From Methanobacteriota archaeon (GTDB taxonomy: Archaea > Halobacteriota > Methanosarcinia > Methanotrichales > Methanotrichaceae), in NCBI GenBank assembly GCA_029553285.1, contig JAKPCO010000077.1:87659-151658 (forward strand): a stretch of DNA of 64,000 bases. Direction: 5' to 3'. The translations under genes and the position numbers were made by a program. Below the pieces are notes generated by a model. That model was not told the origin of the DNA, did not search any database, and saw nothing but the letters and a program-made list of their open reading frames with translations. Below are positions 1 through 8,921 of the stretch, one piece after another. Every line of letters begins with the position of its first letter. Positions within the stretch are counted from its first letter, which is position 1.

Positions 1-1541
1 GTCCTGACTGAGGGCAGCATCGAATCCATGATGGATCGTACGCATGACTCTCTGCTCCATCCTGCGAATGTTGCACCATCTGGATTCAAGAGAAGATTTG
101 GAGTCGTGGAGATGAGGCCCAGCTCTCTTCTGTATGATGCGGCGACCCTGAGACCCTCAGGCAGCTCTCGTGGAGATGTGATGCACGCGATATCAGCCAG
201 CCCATCCTGGAGATCTGATAACGCTCTCATGGATCCCCTTACAAGGTACCTGAATCTGAGATTCATGCGATCGAGGGTAGACTCCAGCAGGGGGCAGCTC
301 TCACCGCTGATGATGAGATCGAGATCATCGCAGGAAAGCGGATGCACTTCAAAAACCTCCCCTGCATGCAGGTACTCCCGCTCCGCGGGGATATCGATGA
401 TGCCATCAGATGATGCCAGGGTCGTGACAGCGCCGCTCCCCCTATCGAATGGATACGCCCTGCCCCTGTGCAGTATAACAGGAAGCATCTGCCTCCTCGA
501 TTCTGATCTGAACGGCCTGGCAAGTGTTGCTTTCACGGAGACCGGTCTCGATCTCAGGCCGAACGAGCGCTGTATCATTGGTGCCACGAGCTGCCAGAAG
601 ACGGTCAGCGCGCTCGTCGGATACCCTGGCAAACCGACCACAGGCTTTCCTCCCACCCTGCCGAAGAGCGTTGGCTTCCCCGGCTTGAGGTTCAACCCGT
701 GGAAGATCAGCTCCCCCAGATCGCTCACAACCCTGTAGAGCATATCACCCCTGCCCGCAGACGTCGATCCACTCAAAACCACCATATCGCAGTTTATCAG
801 AGCGGTTGCGATCGTCTCTGCAAGCGCATCGTAGCTGTCCGGAACGACGCCATATACCACAGGCTCTGCGCCGAGCTGTGAGAGAGCGGCTGAGATCGTG
901 TATGTGTTCACATCATAGATCCTGCACGGCACGAGATTTTCATCAGGCGAGAGGATCTCATTTCCCGTCGATGCCACCCCCACCTCAAGAGACCTGATGT
1001 TCACTCTGTTCATGCCGAGGGCTGCGAGCATGCCTATCTCCCTCGGGCCGAGATATGTGCCAGAGCTCAGCACTCTCTCTCCCAGAGAGACATCAGCACC
1101 CCTTCTCTGGACGTTCTCATATGGGTGCACCGGTCGCCTTATCATAACATAACCATCAGCCGCATCAGCATGCTCCACCATCACGACTGCATCAGCGCCC
1201 TCAGGCATCGCAGCGCCTGTGGAGACCTCGACAGCCTCGCCGGGGCCTGCAGATGTACCGGGAATGCTGCCAGCTGAGACCGATCCCGCGATCCTGAGCC
1301 TGACTGGGGATGACTCAGATGCGCCGATGCAGTCCTCAGATCTCACAGCATATCCATCCATGGCGACTCGATCGAAGTGAGGAACATCGATCTCCGCGAT
1401 CACATTCCCGGCGAGAACCCGGCCGAGCGCGTCATTCAGATGAACACTCCTCACCCTGGGCCTGGGAGCATATTCGAGCGCGAGCTCGATCGCTCTATCC
1501 AGAGATATGAGCCGGTGGAACTCCTTATGCAACAGGATCAC
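1..1541 (-). CDS. moeA: MoeA molybdopterin molybdenumtransferase fused to a PBP-like domain (C-terminus off window)
   Basis: Read on the minus strand, one frame stays open to the window edge, giving about 513 codons. The first 400 residues look like MoeA, which inserts molybdate or tungstate into adenylylated molybdopterin: [11 protein letters not shown] near the start, [24 protein letters not shown] and LPGYPTSAL. From about residue 400 ([30 protein letters not shown]) it resembles the periplasmic-binding-protein-like domain attached to some archaeal MoeA proteins. The GTG start overlaps the aroC stop as GTGA; a TTG nine bases inside is an alternative. The cofactor would serve tungsten or molybdenum enzymes such as formylmethanofuran dehydrogenase; that link is family knowledge. 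The missing C-terminus is an edge effect, not truncation. Confidence 0.85.
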   Translation of the reverse strand, partial: MILLHKEFHRLISLDRAIELALEYAPRPRVRSVHLNDALGRVLAGNVIAEIDVPHFDRVAMDGYAVRSEDCIGASESSPVRLRIAGSVSAGSIPGTSAGPGEAVEVSTGAAMPEGADAVVMVEHADAADGYVMIRRPVHPYENVQRRGADVSLGERVLSSGTYLGPREIGMLAALGMNRVNIRSLEVGVASTGNEILSPDENLVPCRIYDVNTYTISAALSQLGAEPVVYGVVPDSYDALAETIATALINCDMVVLSGSTSAGRGDMLYRVVSDLGELIFHGLNLKPGKPTLFGRVGGKPVVGLPGYPTSALTVFWQLVAPMIQRSFGLRSRPVSVKATLARPFRSESRRQMLPVILHRGRAYPFDRGSGAVTTLASSDGIIDIPAEREYLHAGEVFEVHPLSCDDLDLIISGESCPLLESTLDRMNLRFRYLVRGSMRALSDLQDGLADIACITSPRELPEGLRVAASYRRELGLISTTPNLLLNPDGATFAGWSRESCVRSIMDSMLPSVR

Positions 1542-2656
1542 CTCAGCCTCGCGGACCTCTGGCGGAGGAGATGGTCAGCGAGAACCAGCGCAACCATCGC
1601 CTCTGCAACAGGCACGATTCTCGGGGGGATTGAAGGATCATGCCGCCCCCTGACGGAGATATCCACAGGCTCTCCAGACCGCAGATCCACAGTTCTCTGG
1701 GAGGTGGCGATGGATGGGGTGGGCTTCACCGCCATCCTGCATATGATCGGGGCGCCCGTTGATATCCCTCCGAGGATCCCGCCGGCGTTGTTCCTCTCGA
1801 AAGAGATCCTGCCGTTCTCATAAAATAGAGGGTCATTCATCTCGCTTCCCCTCAGCCGGGCGCTCTCGAGGCCTGCCCCTATCTCGACTGCCTTTACCGC
1901 GCCAATGCTCATCAGGGCCTTGGCGAGATCAGCGTCCAGCTTGTCGAAGACGGGCTCACCAAGTCCGGGGGGCACGCCGATAGCGATGACCTCAACCACC
2001 CCGCCGATGCTGTCCCCATCTGATCTCACGGACTCCAGGAGCGAGAGCATTCTTGAAGATGCATCTCTGTCCGGGCATCTAATGGGGCTCGATTCCGCTC
2101 TCTCTCTGATGCTCAGAAGCTCCTCGCGATCCACGCTCCCCATCGAGGCCCATCCTGGGAGAGACGCCCTGATGCCGCCAAGCTCGATGACGTATCCCAC
2201 AATATCCACTCCGAACTCTGAGAGAAGCTTCCTCGCCACAGCCCCTGCTGCGACCCTGCCCACGGTCTCCCTTGCAGATGCCCTCCCTCCGCCACGGTGG
2301 TCCCTGATCCCGTACTTCGCATGGTACGTGTAATCAGCATGCCCCGGCCGCGGTGTGTGGCGAATGGAATCGTAATGGGAGCTTCTTGCGTCCCTGTTCC
2401 ACACCAGCATCGATATGGGCGTGCCGGTTGTGACTCCCTCGAACACTCCGCTCAGGATCTCAACCCTGTCCGCCTCGCTCCTTTCCGTTGTCGCCGTGCT
2501 CTGCCCTGGGCGCCTCCGGTCGAGCTCCCTCTGCACGTCATTTTCGCTTAGCTCCAGCCCTGCAGGGCATCCATCAACCACAGCTCCGACGGCTCTGCCA
2601 TGCGATTCTCCCCATGTTGTGACCCTGAAGGCAGTTCCGAATGTGCTCCCGCTCAT
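1538..2656 (-). CDS. aroC: Chorismate synthase
   Basis: Chorismate synthase converts 5-enolpyruvylshikimate-3-phosphate to chorismate with reduced FMN, the last common step to aromatic amino acids. The 372-residue product has the usual length. It shows [22 protein letters not shown] near the N-terminus, RRRPGQS, the central [20 protein letters not shown] and the C-terminal [17 protein letters not shown]. It lies four bases after the RNase HI gene and overlaps the following moeA, so all are probably co-transcribed. Nothing about the sequence is unusual. Confidence 0.97.
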   Translation of the reverse strand: MSGSTFGTAFRVTTWGESHGRAVGAVVDGCPAGLELSENDVQRELDRRRPGQSTATTERSEADRVEILSGVFEGVTTGTPISMLVWNRDARSSHYDSIRHTPRPGHADYTYHAKYGIRDHRGGGRASARETVGRVAAGAVARKLLSEFGVDIVGYVIELGGIRASLPGWASMGSVDREELLSIRERAESSPIRCPDRDASSRMLSLLESVRSDGDSIGGVVEVIAIGVPPGLGEPVFDKLDADLAKALMSIGAVKAVEIGAGLESARLRGSEMNDPLFYENGRISFERNNAGGILGGISTGAPIICRMAVKPTPSIATSQRTVDLRSGEPVDISVRGRHDPSIPPRIVPVAEAMVALVLADHLLRQRSARLR

Positions 2657-2659
2657 CTT

Positions 2660-3085
2660 TCACTCCTGGCGCCCTCTCCTGTGCATCTCGTAAGCGTGTT
2701 TGGAGAGGGCATCGGCCTCCACATTCTCCTCTCTTGGTATCCAGACGAACTTGTGATCGATCCCCTCCAGCATGCTTTTTATCAAGGGGACGTACCGCCT
2801 GGATGTGTCTGACCTCACATTCCATTCGCCGCTCATCTGCTTTATGACAAGCCTGGAATCACCCTTGAACACCACACTCTCCCCGTGGGCGTTCTTCTGG
2901 ATCCACCGGATCGCAGCGAGCAGTGCCTCGTACTCAGCCACGTTGTTCGTCATGCCCCTGCCCTCGCCCACCACACCCCACCCTCTGTGTAGCAGCTCGC
3001 CGTTGCGATAGATGAGGTAACCGTATGCCGCCACGCCGCCCGGATTTCTTGGACTGCAGAGGCCATCGAAGAATACAGTGATCAT
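2660..3085 (-). CDS. rnhA: Ribonuclease HI, archaeal type
   Basis: RNase HI cleaves the RNA strand of RNA-DNA hybrids. The four acidic catalytic positions are visible: FFDG near the N-terminus, AEYEAL, KGDSRLVI and EADALS near the C-terminus. At about 141 residues it matches the short archaeal/RNase HI-like group. The ATG chosen overlaps the stop of the upstream flavoprotein gene as ATGA and has GGAG a few bases before it; an in-frame ATG five codons earlier is possible. The aroC gene follows after three bases. Confidence 0.9.
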   Translation of the reverse strand: MITVFFDGLCSPRNPGGVAAYGYLIYRNGELLHRGWGVVGEGRGMTNNVAEYEALLAAIRWIQKNAHGESVVFKGDSRLVIKQMSGEWNVRSDTSRRYVPLIKSMLEGIDHKFVWIPREENVEADALSKHAYEMHRRGRQE

Positions 3086-3669
3086 TCGCTGCTCCAGCAT
3101 CCGCCCTTCTTTTTGAGATCCAGCAGATCGCAGAGCTTGCTCGCGGTCGCCTCCACTGTTGAGATGCCCACATCATCATTCTCCGCGGGCCTGACCGCGA
3201 TCCCGCCGAAGTGGCTGTTGTCGCCGACAACAATCATCCCATGGATGTGCATCCATGAATGTATCACATCTATCGTCTTCTCCTGACCCCCGTTCCTCGA
3301 TCCCCCGACGGCTATCGCGCAACCGGCCTTGTCCTTGAGCCTGAATCCCTGCCGGCGGAGGGGCAGAGTGCGGTCGAAAATCGCCTTGAGCTGAGCTGTG
3401 ACAGAGCCGAAGTAGACAGGAGAGGCGACCACGATCCCGTCCGCGCTCTGGAGCAGCTCGCAGATCTTTTGCATGTCATCATCGATCGGGCATTCCTTCC
3501 CTTTGCCGCACTCGCCACAGTCGGTGCAGAACTCCACCCTGACCCGGGAGCAGAGCACGCTCTCTGTCCTGTACCCCCTCTCCGAGGCCACCCTCAGCGC
3601 CCTCTGGAGGAGGTACTCTGTGTTCCGTCCGCTCTTCGGGCTTCCAGATATTCCAAGCACCATCGCCAT
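3082..3669 (-). CDS. Iron-sulfur flavoprotein (NADPH-dependent FMN reductase fold)
   Basis: The 195-residue protein starts with the flavodoxin-like GISGSPKSGRNTEYLL phosphate loop for FMN. A cysteine cluster (FCTDCGECGKGKEC) follows at about residues 47-60, the arrangement seen in iron-sulfur flavoproteins (Isf) of methanogens, which carry FMN and a 4Fe-4S cluster and pass electrons from ferredoxin, probably in oxygen or peroxide defence. SPVYFGSVTAQLKAIFDRT is the usual middle signature. A TATA-like TTTAAAAAGG and a GGTGAT ribosome site precede the start. It overlaps the RNase HI gene by four bases. The electron acceptor cannot be told from sequence. Confidence 0.88.
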   Translation of the reverse strand: MAMVLGISGSPKSGRNTEYLLQRALRVASERGYRTESVLCSRVRVEFCTDCGECGKGKECPIDDDMQKICELLQSADGIVVASPVYFGSVTAQLKAIFDRTLPLRRQGFRLKDKAGCAIAVGGSRNGGQEKTIDVIHSWMHIHGMIVVGDNSHFGGIAVRPAENDDVGISTVEATASKLCDLLDLKKKGGCWSSE

Positions 3670-3822
3670 CGTATCACCTTTTTAAAGGATGACACACACC
3701 TATATGAGATCTCGGTCTGGATCCTGAACTCCGGCGATATCATGATTGCGGATGTGAGTGCCGGCGAAGGCCAGAGAACCATCTTGATGTTCTACAGTGG
3801 AGAGCACGATCTGATCACATGC

Positions 3823-4359
3823 TCACACAGCGAAGAACTCAAGTATCCTTCTTGAGACGAACTCCGCCGCGCTGTCAGGATCCATCGTGGTGGTGTCCAC
3901 AACTATCTCCGGGCTCATCGGCTCCTCGTATTCCACCCCGACGCCTGGGACCCTGGCTCCAGAGGCGGCTTTTCTGTATATGCCCCTCGGCGCGAACTCT
4001 GCCTTTCTGGAAGCCTCCCGCTCAATGCACAGCTCGAGGGGGGCCTTTATGTAAACCTCCGCGAAGTTCTTCACGAGTTCTCTCGCAAGATCTCTGTACC
4101 TCCTGCGGTTTGCAGTCGCATCGATGATCACATTGACCCCTGCATCGCAGAGCAGCTTCGCCATGTAGGCGAGGCTTGCATAGACGATATCCCTCTCCTC
4201 ATCCGTGTACCTCGGGTTTGGCGTTATCACCTTCCGTATCTCGTCGAGCTCGAGTATCATTGCCTCGACGCCCATCCTCGAGAGGTGCTCCTTTGTCCTT
4301 CTGGCGATCGTGGTCTTGCCACAACCGGGAAGTCCGGTGAACCATACTGCCCAGGCCAT
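3823..4359 (-). CDS. cysC: Adenylylsulfate kinase family protein
   Basis: The 178-residue protein has a Walker A loop at its N-terminus (FTGLPGCGKTTIARR), followed by ELDEIRK and IIDATANRRRYRDLAREL, as in APS kinases that phosphorylate adenosine 5'-phosphosulfate to PAPS. The open frame extends 49 codons further upstream, but this ATG fits the family length. A TATA-like TTTTTTATTG is centred about 26 bases upstream and no Shine-Dalgarno is visible, so the mRNA is probably leaderless. Sulfate assimilation genes are not seen nearby. A related P-loop kinase specificity remains possible. Confidence 0.8.
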   Translation of the reverse strand: MAWAVWFTGLPGCGKTTIARRTKEHLSRMGVEAMILELDEIRKVITPNPRYTDEERDIVYASLAYMAKLLCDAGVNVIIDATANRRRYRDLARELVKNFAEVYIKAPLELCIEREASRKAEFAPRGIYRKAASGARVPGVGVEYEEPMSPEIVVDTTTMDPDSAAEFVSRRILEFFAV

Positions 4360-4586
4360 GGAGGGACTGTGGTGGGCGATACAATAAAAAAGTGCGCCCC
4401 TGTCAGCTTGATCTCCTCGACGATCCGGCCACGGGATCTGACGAATACGTGCGTTCAGCACCAGACCTGTATGGCCAATCATGATGCATGAGAGCGATCG
4501 ATACATACAAATGCAGTAAAATCCAGATCTAGCGATCTATTAGTAAAATTTATTAACAATCGGTGGTAATAATAAAGTGAAGGCCT

Positions 4587-4733
4587 ATGGCAGAGAAGCT
4601 GATACCCGCTCTCCTGACGAAGCTTGGAGTTTCCTATAACAGGGAGACGATAATGCATCACATAATAATATTAATAGCATGGCTGCTGCTTCTTCTGCTG
4701 TCCATCATGTGCAACCCGAAATTTCATAATTAA
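4587..4733 (+). CDS. Small single-pass membrane protein, unknown
   Basis: A 48-codon frame encodes a charged N-terminus (MAEKLIPALLTKLGVSYNRE) and then one very hydrophobic stretch rich in Ile and Leu, ending MCNPKFHN. The hydrophobic run is long enough for one membrane helix. An AT-rich TATA-like TTTATTAA lies about 35 bases upstream and AGTGAAGG just before the start. Family unknown. It is divergent from cysC. Support comes only from composition and signals. Confidence 0.45.
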   Translation: MAEKLIPALLTKLGVSYNRETIMHHIIILIAWLLLLLLSIMCNPKFHN

Positions 4734-4931
4734 TTTTAATTTAAATACCACCCTGGACTGTATGCCTCGATCAGCGGGTGGTTAAGCGAAACCGGCCGTC
4801 GGATCGATTCTTTCACGGATCTGTTGAGCGGATGGCGCGGATTTCGGTGCTGCGCAAACCATCATATTTTGGCAGTGTTGCGCCATCCGGCCCCCCCAGA
4901 AAGTTGGGGCTGCCCGGGGAGCAGAACCCCA

Positions 4932-6278
4932 TCAGGCCAGTTCACGCTTCAGGAACTCGATCACCCTCGGCCAGGAATCCTCTGCAGCCCTCGCAGCACC
5001 CTCAGCTGTTCCTCCCAGCCCCTCCCAGACGTTTACGGTTGGCAGATAGAACTGACGCATCGTTGTCGGGTAATAGGGATACGTGATCAGCATGTGCCCT
5101 CCCTGATCGTAGGAGAGAAGCTGGTACGTGCGGGAGTGATTGTGGGATCGCAGCCTGTCGATGACTATCTGTGAGAGCATATCAGATGGCCAGACCCCGT
5201 CCCCAGGGTTACCTATGAGCAGAAAGGCCGCCTGCGAGTCCTCCACATGTATGGTGGCCTCCCCGACCCTGGATCTCTGCATCTCCAGGCTGTAGAGGAA
5301 GGATGGCGCATCCAGATAGGGTGTGCCATTCTTCTGAGCCTCCAGAAACTGCCTCCCCTGCTCCTCACTCATCATCGCCTTCAGATACGGAAACGCCCTG
5401 CCCTGGTAGGTCCATGCCGGTGCATCCGGGTTCTCTCCGATGCCAGACCAGATGACTCCGCTCGGTGTGTACCCCACCACAGCTTTGATCTCTGGATATA
5501 TCGAGGCTGCGAGAAGGGCCAGCTCACCACCACGCGATGCCCCGACGATTCCGATGTGGTCTCTGGCAACCAGGGGCTGCTGATTCAGCAATTCGATGGC
5601 CTTTCCCACTGTCTCCACAGGGATGTTCTCAAGGGTCTGCGGCAATCCCGGCGCGCCGAAGTAGGCGAGCGCCAACGTGGGCATGCGCGTCTTGGAGGCG
5701 ATCACGCTCGCCCAGCCCTCCTTGTAACCGCCCTCGGAGCCGCCCAGCACTATGATCGCCGGCGTGGGCTCCGTGATCTCTTTGGGTATCAGGAAAACAC
5801 CCACGATGGGATCTGTCACATTCTCCCTCTCAAGATCGATCTGGGCGATCCGCTGGACCACCCTGCTGTCCACCTCCCGGCCGTCAACATACAACCCCAC
5901 AGTGAGTTTGTGTATCACCGGGAACGCAGAAACAAATTCTCCTGTACGATTGACACTCATGGACCAGAAAAGCCCAGCCTGATCGATCCCGTGGTACGAG
6001 CCCTCCACCGGCGCGTCACGTGAGGTGTCTATCGTTCCCGCATCGTCCGCCCGGAAAGACGCCTCCGATTGCCAGGTGTTTCCTAAGACATCCTGGCCAG
6101 AAACACGCAGCGTGGCAATCTGCCCCGCATTAAGCCCGCTCGCCCTTATGCTGATCGGATCGCCGATCAGCACATATTGTGGTTCCACATCCAGTCTCAT
6201 AACACCCTCATCCTGTGCAGCGAAACCCGGGATAAGCATGCTCCCGATAAGGATAAAACACAGAAGAGTTCTCTCCAT
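4932..6278 (-). CDS. Exported acyl-CoA thioester hydrolase/BAAT-like alpha/beta hydrolase
   Basis: The first 20 residues form a signal peptide (MERTLLCFILIGSMLIPGFA, then AQDEG). Residues about 25-150 form a beta-sandwich like the acyl-CoA thioester hydrolase/BAAT N-terminal domain (VLIGDPISIRASGL). The rest is an alpha/beta hydrolase: nucleophile serine in VGASRGGE, likely acid in GDGVWPSD and histidine in GGHML. ACOT enzymes use Ser here and bile-acid acyltransferases use Cys, so hydrolysis is more likely. A secreted location does not fit CoA esters, and the natural substrate may be another ester. The ORF could extend 32 codons upstream, but the signal peptide decides the start. Confidence 0.75.
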   Translation of the reverse strand: MERTLLCFILIGSMLIPGFAAQDEGVMRLDVEPQYVLIGDPISIRASGLNAGQIATLRVSGQDVLGNTWQSEASFRADDAGTIDTSRDAPVEGSYHGIDQAGLFWSMSVNRTGEFVSAFPVIHKLTVGLYVDGREVDSRVVQRIAQIDLERENVTDPIVGVFLIPKEITEPTPAIIVLGGSEGGYKEGWASVIASKTRMPTLALAYFGAPGLPQTLENIPVETVGKAIELLNQQPLVARDHIGIVGASRGGELALLAASIYPEIKAVVGYTPSGVIWSGIGENPDAPAWTYQGRAFPYLKAMMSEEQGRQFLEAQKNGTPYLDAPSFLYSLEMQRSRVGEATIHVEDSQAAFLLIGNPGDGVWPSDMLSQIVIDRLRSHNHSRTYQLLSYDQGGHMLITYPYYPTTMRQFYLPTVNVWEGLGGTAEGAARAAEDSWPRVIEFLKRELA

Positions 6279-6837
6279 GTGAGAAACTGTTAAAAAATTC
6301 GTGATGAACTCTATTTCAGTCGTAACGGACCGTCTCATGCTCTTTGCACCCTGCTCTGACAACCGTCTTCTCAATGATCCTGTCTCAAAACAGCCAGCAT
6401 CCGCAGATGCCCCTTATGCCACGATCCTGAAGTCGTGGGGATTCCTTTATCTTCCCCAGATTGCAAGCGTATTTTTGAGACAAATTTAATGGAAGTTGTG
6501 CGCGCCTCGTCTATTTAAAGATTTGGCTCGAATCCGCATACGGGCGTGGGCTATGGATCTGGTCCTCCTGTACAAAGCTCAGACCCAAAGCAGCATCTCT
6601 CTTCATAACTCACATTATCCTGAGATCCTCATCGCCAGTCGACCAAGCGACGAAAAAGGGAGGTAGCGGTCGCTTTTACTTCAAATGGAAGTGTCATCAT
6701 TGCCCGCATAAATCGATACGCTGTAGCCACGTATGTCTAAATAACAGAGTGGTCTTGGTAGACCGCCCGTAAATTATTTATATAAGTTAAAAAAATATCT
6801 TTTGATGTATTTTGCAGGGCGACATAAATTATTTAAT
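6279..6837. other. Gene-poor interval with a short element and a degenerate open frame
   Basis: It holds the possible miniature element described separately (TGTCTCAAAA ends). After it, a plus-strand frame stays open for about 97 codons to a TAA at 6770-6772 but has no ATG or GTG start. Its end carries Cys/His knuckles (KCHHCPHKSIRC). This looks like a gene relic rather than a gene. A TATA-like TTTATATAAG at about 6777 faces no recognisable plus-strand gene. Confidence 0.4.
6381..6482. repeat. Possible miniature inverted-repeat element with an IS605-like hairpin
   Basis: Perfect 10-base inverted ends, TGTCTCAAAA at 6381-6390 and TTTTGAGACA at 6473-6482, bound 102 bases. Inside is a hairpin, CCACGA (6419-6424) and TCGTGG (6433-6438) around an 8-base loop, followed by GGATTCC. 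On the minus strand this reads GAATCCCCACGACTTC, similar in form to ends of IS200/IS605 elements. No clear target duplication or coding capacity is seen. Confidence 0.4.
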
Positions 6838-7308
6838 TTATTTTTTATCTATTTTTGGAATTTTTCTTATTGTATCGATGTTTTTATTCAGAGACTCCCT
6901 TATGTCGGCCAGCTCTGGGACATTTGCAATCGCCTCGACCCCCTGCGTCATCTCGTGTAAAATTTCGTCCTCCCGGAGATTTCCGGCAGCCAGCATGGTT
7001 CGCGCGGTGATTGCAAGATGTTCCTCAGGAACCAGGCGGCGTGCTGCCCCAAGAATCGCATTTATGTCGCGTCTAACACAGTGTATTATGGGGGGAACAA
7101 ACAGATTCACGCATTCCATCTGTCCGCAGCCCACTATTACTATTGCTCGATCGGTAGGGCCGTTTCTGTATCCTCTGCGGTCTTTTTCACACACTTGGCC
7201 CTCAACAATATAACATCCTGGTGGAACCTCTGTAACCACATTTGCAGAATCCTTTGGAATCGGAAGCTTATCAGTAACTGCTTCGCCCATGCAGTTATAG
7301 ACACACAC
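6838..7308 (-). CDS. Conserved-looking protein of unknown function
   Basis: The 156-residue product is not recognised. Its first 75 residues read like the end of a small beta-sandwich carrying cysteines (VPPGCYIVEGQVC, VGCGQMECVNLFVPP). The remainder (ILGAARRLVPEEHLAITARTMLAAGNLREDEIL) is likely helical and ends in a basic IRKIPKIDKK tail. There is no signal peptide, and it may be the 3' part of a longer ancestral gene. A TTTAAAAG TATA-like box lies about 14 bases before the first ATG, so translation from the seventh codon (MGEAV) is as likely. It stands alone between gene-poor stretches. Confidence 0.55.
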   Translation of the reverse strand: MCVYNCMGEAVTDKLPIPKDSANVVTEVPPGCYIVEGQVCEKDRRGYRNGPTDRAIVIVGCGQMECVNLFVPPIIHCVRRDINAILGAARRLVPEEHLAITARTMLAAGNLREDEILHEMTQGVEAIANVPELADIRESLNKNIDTIRKIPKIDKK

Positions 7309-7726
7309 ATCCAGTAGCTTTTAAATGGATTTACATGAAGTGGCGCAAAGAACTATAATTTTATTTCTATACATGTGACCACATGAGCTCATATTGTCAT
7401 TATGGTCAGCAGCAGGCTGATCGGTAGCATACCTTTGTTGGGTTGATCCGATGGGGTTGGCTCCCCAAAATGTGTTTATTCTGAAAGGTATCGGCATCGA
7501 AACCGATATCCATTGGGCTGTTAATTTTGTACGACGCCCACTGCTTGGTTGATGGCCATAATCGCCTGCAATTATTGCTTTTGCGCTTATCCACACATTA
7601 CAGGCAGGCTGCCGGCTGATCTATCCCGACGGATCCTCAGAGATACGTCAAGGCTCACTGCATAGAGGGATAAGTTCATATCTCAGTATTCTTCCAGGAA
7701 TACCAAAAGAACGCCAGAGGAATACC
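7309..7726. other. Intergenic region upstream of the RHH-que operon
   Basis: No convincing gene is seen. Two minus-strand frames in 7321-7596 lack family features and start signals. The right end contains the candidate operator for the RHH gene. At 7418-7432 it has TGATCGGTAGCATAC, nearly repeated upstream of the second ABC operon at 21270-21284. Confidence 0.5.
7686..7726 (+). promoter_or_regulatory. Candidate operator for the RHH repressor
   Basis: An inverted pair GTATTC/GAATAC with a 6-base spacer (7686-7703) is followed by a further direct half-site GGAATACC ending immediately before the ATG (7719-7726). The two GGAATAC copies are 22 bases apart, about two helical turns, as expected for cooperative ribbon-helix-helix dimers. 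Autoregulation is inferred. Confidence 0.45.
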
Positions 7727-7894
7727 ATGCCGAAGGTCACAGTTGAGATCCCCCAGCACATCATAGATGATGTGAACAGGCATGTGGGCGATGGAAAGAA
7801 GTTCGTGAGCTTCTCAGATGCGGTGCGCACTGCTCTCAGAAAGATGCTCGATCAGCTCGATGAGATAGACAGGATGCGGGGACGCCTCGAATGA
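7727..7894 (+). CDS. Ribbon-helix-helix DNA-binding protein
   Basis: The 55-residue protein has an N-terminal strand PKVTVEIPQHIIDDVNRHV, followed by FVSFSDAVRTALRKMLDQL. This is the beta-alpha-alpha pattern of small CopG/MetJ-type repressors that bind DNA as dimers. Its stop overlaps the queD start as ATGA, so it heads the preQ0 operon and is the obvious candidate to regulate it. A short repeat cluster ends right at its start codon. The ligand, if any, is unknown. Confidence 0.8.
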   Translation: MPKVTVEIPQHIIDDVNRHVGDGKKFVSFSDAVRTALRKMLDQLDEIDRMRGRLE

Positions 7895-8247
7895 AGATTG
7901 GCATATCGATGGAGTTCGATGCGGCTCACCACCTCCCCATGCATGAGGGCAGATGCTCCCGGATCCACGGCCACACATACAGGGTGGAGGTGGTTCTGCA
8001 GGGAGAACCAGGAGACGATGGCATGATCATAGATTTCTTTATGCTGAAAAAGATCGTTGGCAGTGTGATCCAAGAGCTCGATCATAACGATCTCAACAGC
8101 ATTCTCCAGAACCCGACCGCTGAGATGATCGCATCTCACATACAGAGAAGGCTGCGTGAGGAGCTGTCCGGTGTATCCGGAATAGCATCTCTGATCTCAG
8201 TCAGGCTCTGGGAGGGTCGCGACAAGTGGGTGATGGTAGATGGGTAA
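7891..8247 (+). CDS. queD: 6-carboxy-5,6,7,8-tetrahydropterin synthase (QueD/PTPS family)
   Basis: QueD converts 7,8-dihydroneopterin triphosphate to 6-carboxytetrahydropterin, the first dedicated step to preQ0, used in archaea for archaeosine in tRNA. The 118-residue protein shows AAHHLP, then CSRIHGHTY with Cys22 as likely catalytic residue and His26/His28 as zinc ligands together with an earlier His, plus DHNDLN and a conserved WEG near the end. It overlaps the RHH gene by 4 bases and queC by 8. Confidence 0.93.
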   Translation: MKIGISMEFDAAHHLPMHEGRCSRIHGHTYRVEVVLQGEPGDDGMIIDFFMLKKIVGSVIQELDHNDLNSILQNPTAEMIASHIQRRLREELSGVSGIASLISVRLWEGRDKWVMVDG

Positions 8248-8914
8248 AACTGTATGCCTCTGCTCCGGCGGCCTGGACTCGACCGTCGCCGCGACGATCG
8301 CGCGCAGATCCGGCATGGATGTCTATCTCATACACGTGAGCTATGGACAGCAGGCTGAGCAGCGGGAGATAGAGGCGATCGAGAGGATCGCAGATGCAAT
8401 CGGCGCGTCAGATCTGATGTGCGCCAGTATCGATCTGTTCAGGAACCTATCGGCACTGACCACCCAGGGCGCCAGGATACCGACAGGCGCTGAGGTCTCG
8501 CTCGATTCTGATTCCACACCGCCGACATGGGTTTACTGCCGCAACACCGTGCTGCTCTCGATGGCCGCCGCATACGCTGAATACCTCGGAGCTGAGAGCA
8601 TCTACGTCGGGTTCAATGCAGAGGAGGCGATGTCATATCCCGACAATAGGCGGGAGTTCGTAGAGCGGTTCAATGCGCTTCTCGAAAGAGCGGTCGCGTC
8701 GTTCAGCCGTCCGCCGAAGGTCGTGGCGCCGCTTGTGGATATGCGTAAGAGGGAGATCGTACGTCTCGGCGCCGAGATCAAGGCACCTCTGGAGCTCACA
8801 TGGTCCTGCTACCTTGATGGAGAGATCCACTGCGGCACATGCGAGTCTTGCCAGCACCGCAGGAGAGGGTTCATGGAGGCTGGGGTCCCTGACCCGACAG
8901 AGTACCAGCACTGA
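8240..8914 (+). CDS. queC: 7-cyano-7-deazaguanine (preQ0) synthase
   Basis: QueC uses ATP and ammonia to turn 7-carboxy-7-deazaguanine into preQ0. The 224-residue protein begins with the PP-loop CSGGLDSTVA and ends with a zinc site of four cysteines, at about residues 190, 198, 201 and 204 (HCGTCESC). Other conserved parts are YCRNTVLLSMAAAYAEYLGA and the PLVDMRKREIVRLG segment. It sits between queD and queE with overlapping or near-abutting ends, so the three form one operon. Confidence 0.96.
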   Translation: MGKTVCLCSGGLDSTVAATIARRSGMDVYLIHVSYGQQAEQREIEAIERIADAIGASDLMCASIDLFRNLSALTTQGARIPTGAEVSLDSDSTPPTWVYCRNTVLLSMAAAYAEYLGAESIYVGFNAEEAMSYPDNRREFVERFNALLERAVASFSRPPKVVAPLVDMRKREIVRLGAEIKAPLELTWSCYLDGEIHCGTCESCQHRRRGFMEAGVPDPTEYQH

Positions 8915-8921
8915 GGGATAT

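Noticed and set aside
28..738. Long plus-strand ORF and smaller ones across 28-1823
   Set aside because: They lie opposite the MoeA and AroC frames, have Ser/Arg-rich shadow composition and no family motifs.
7321..7596. Two minus-strand ORFs of 91 and 62 codons
   Set aside because: No ribosome site, no recognisable motif and overlapping frames; composition looks like intergenic DNA.
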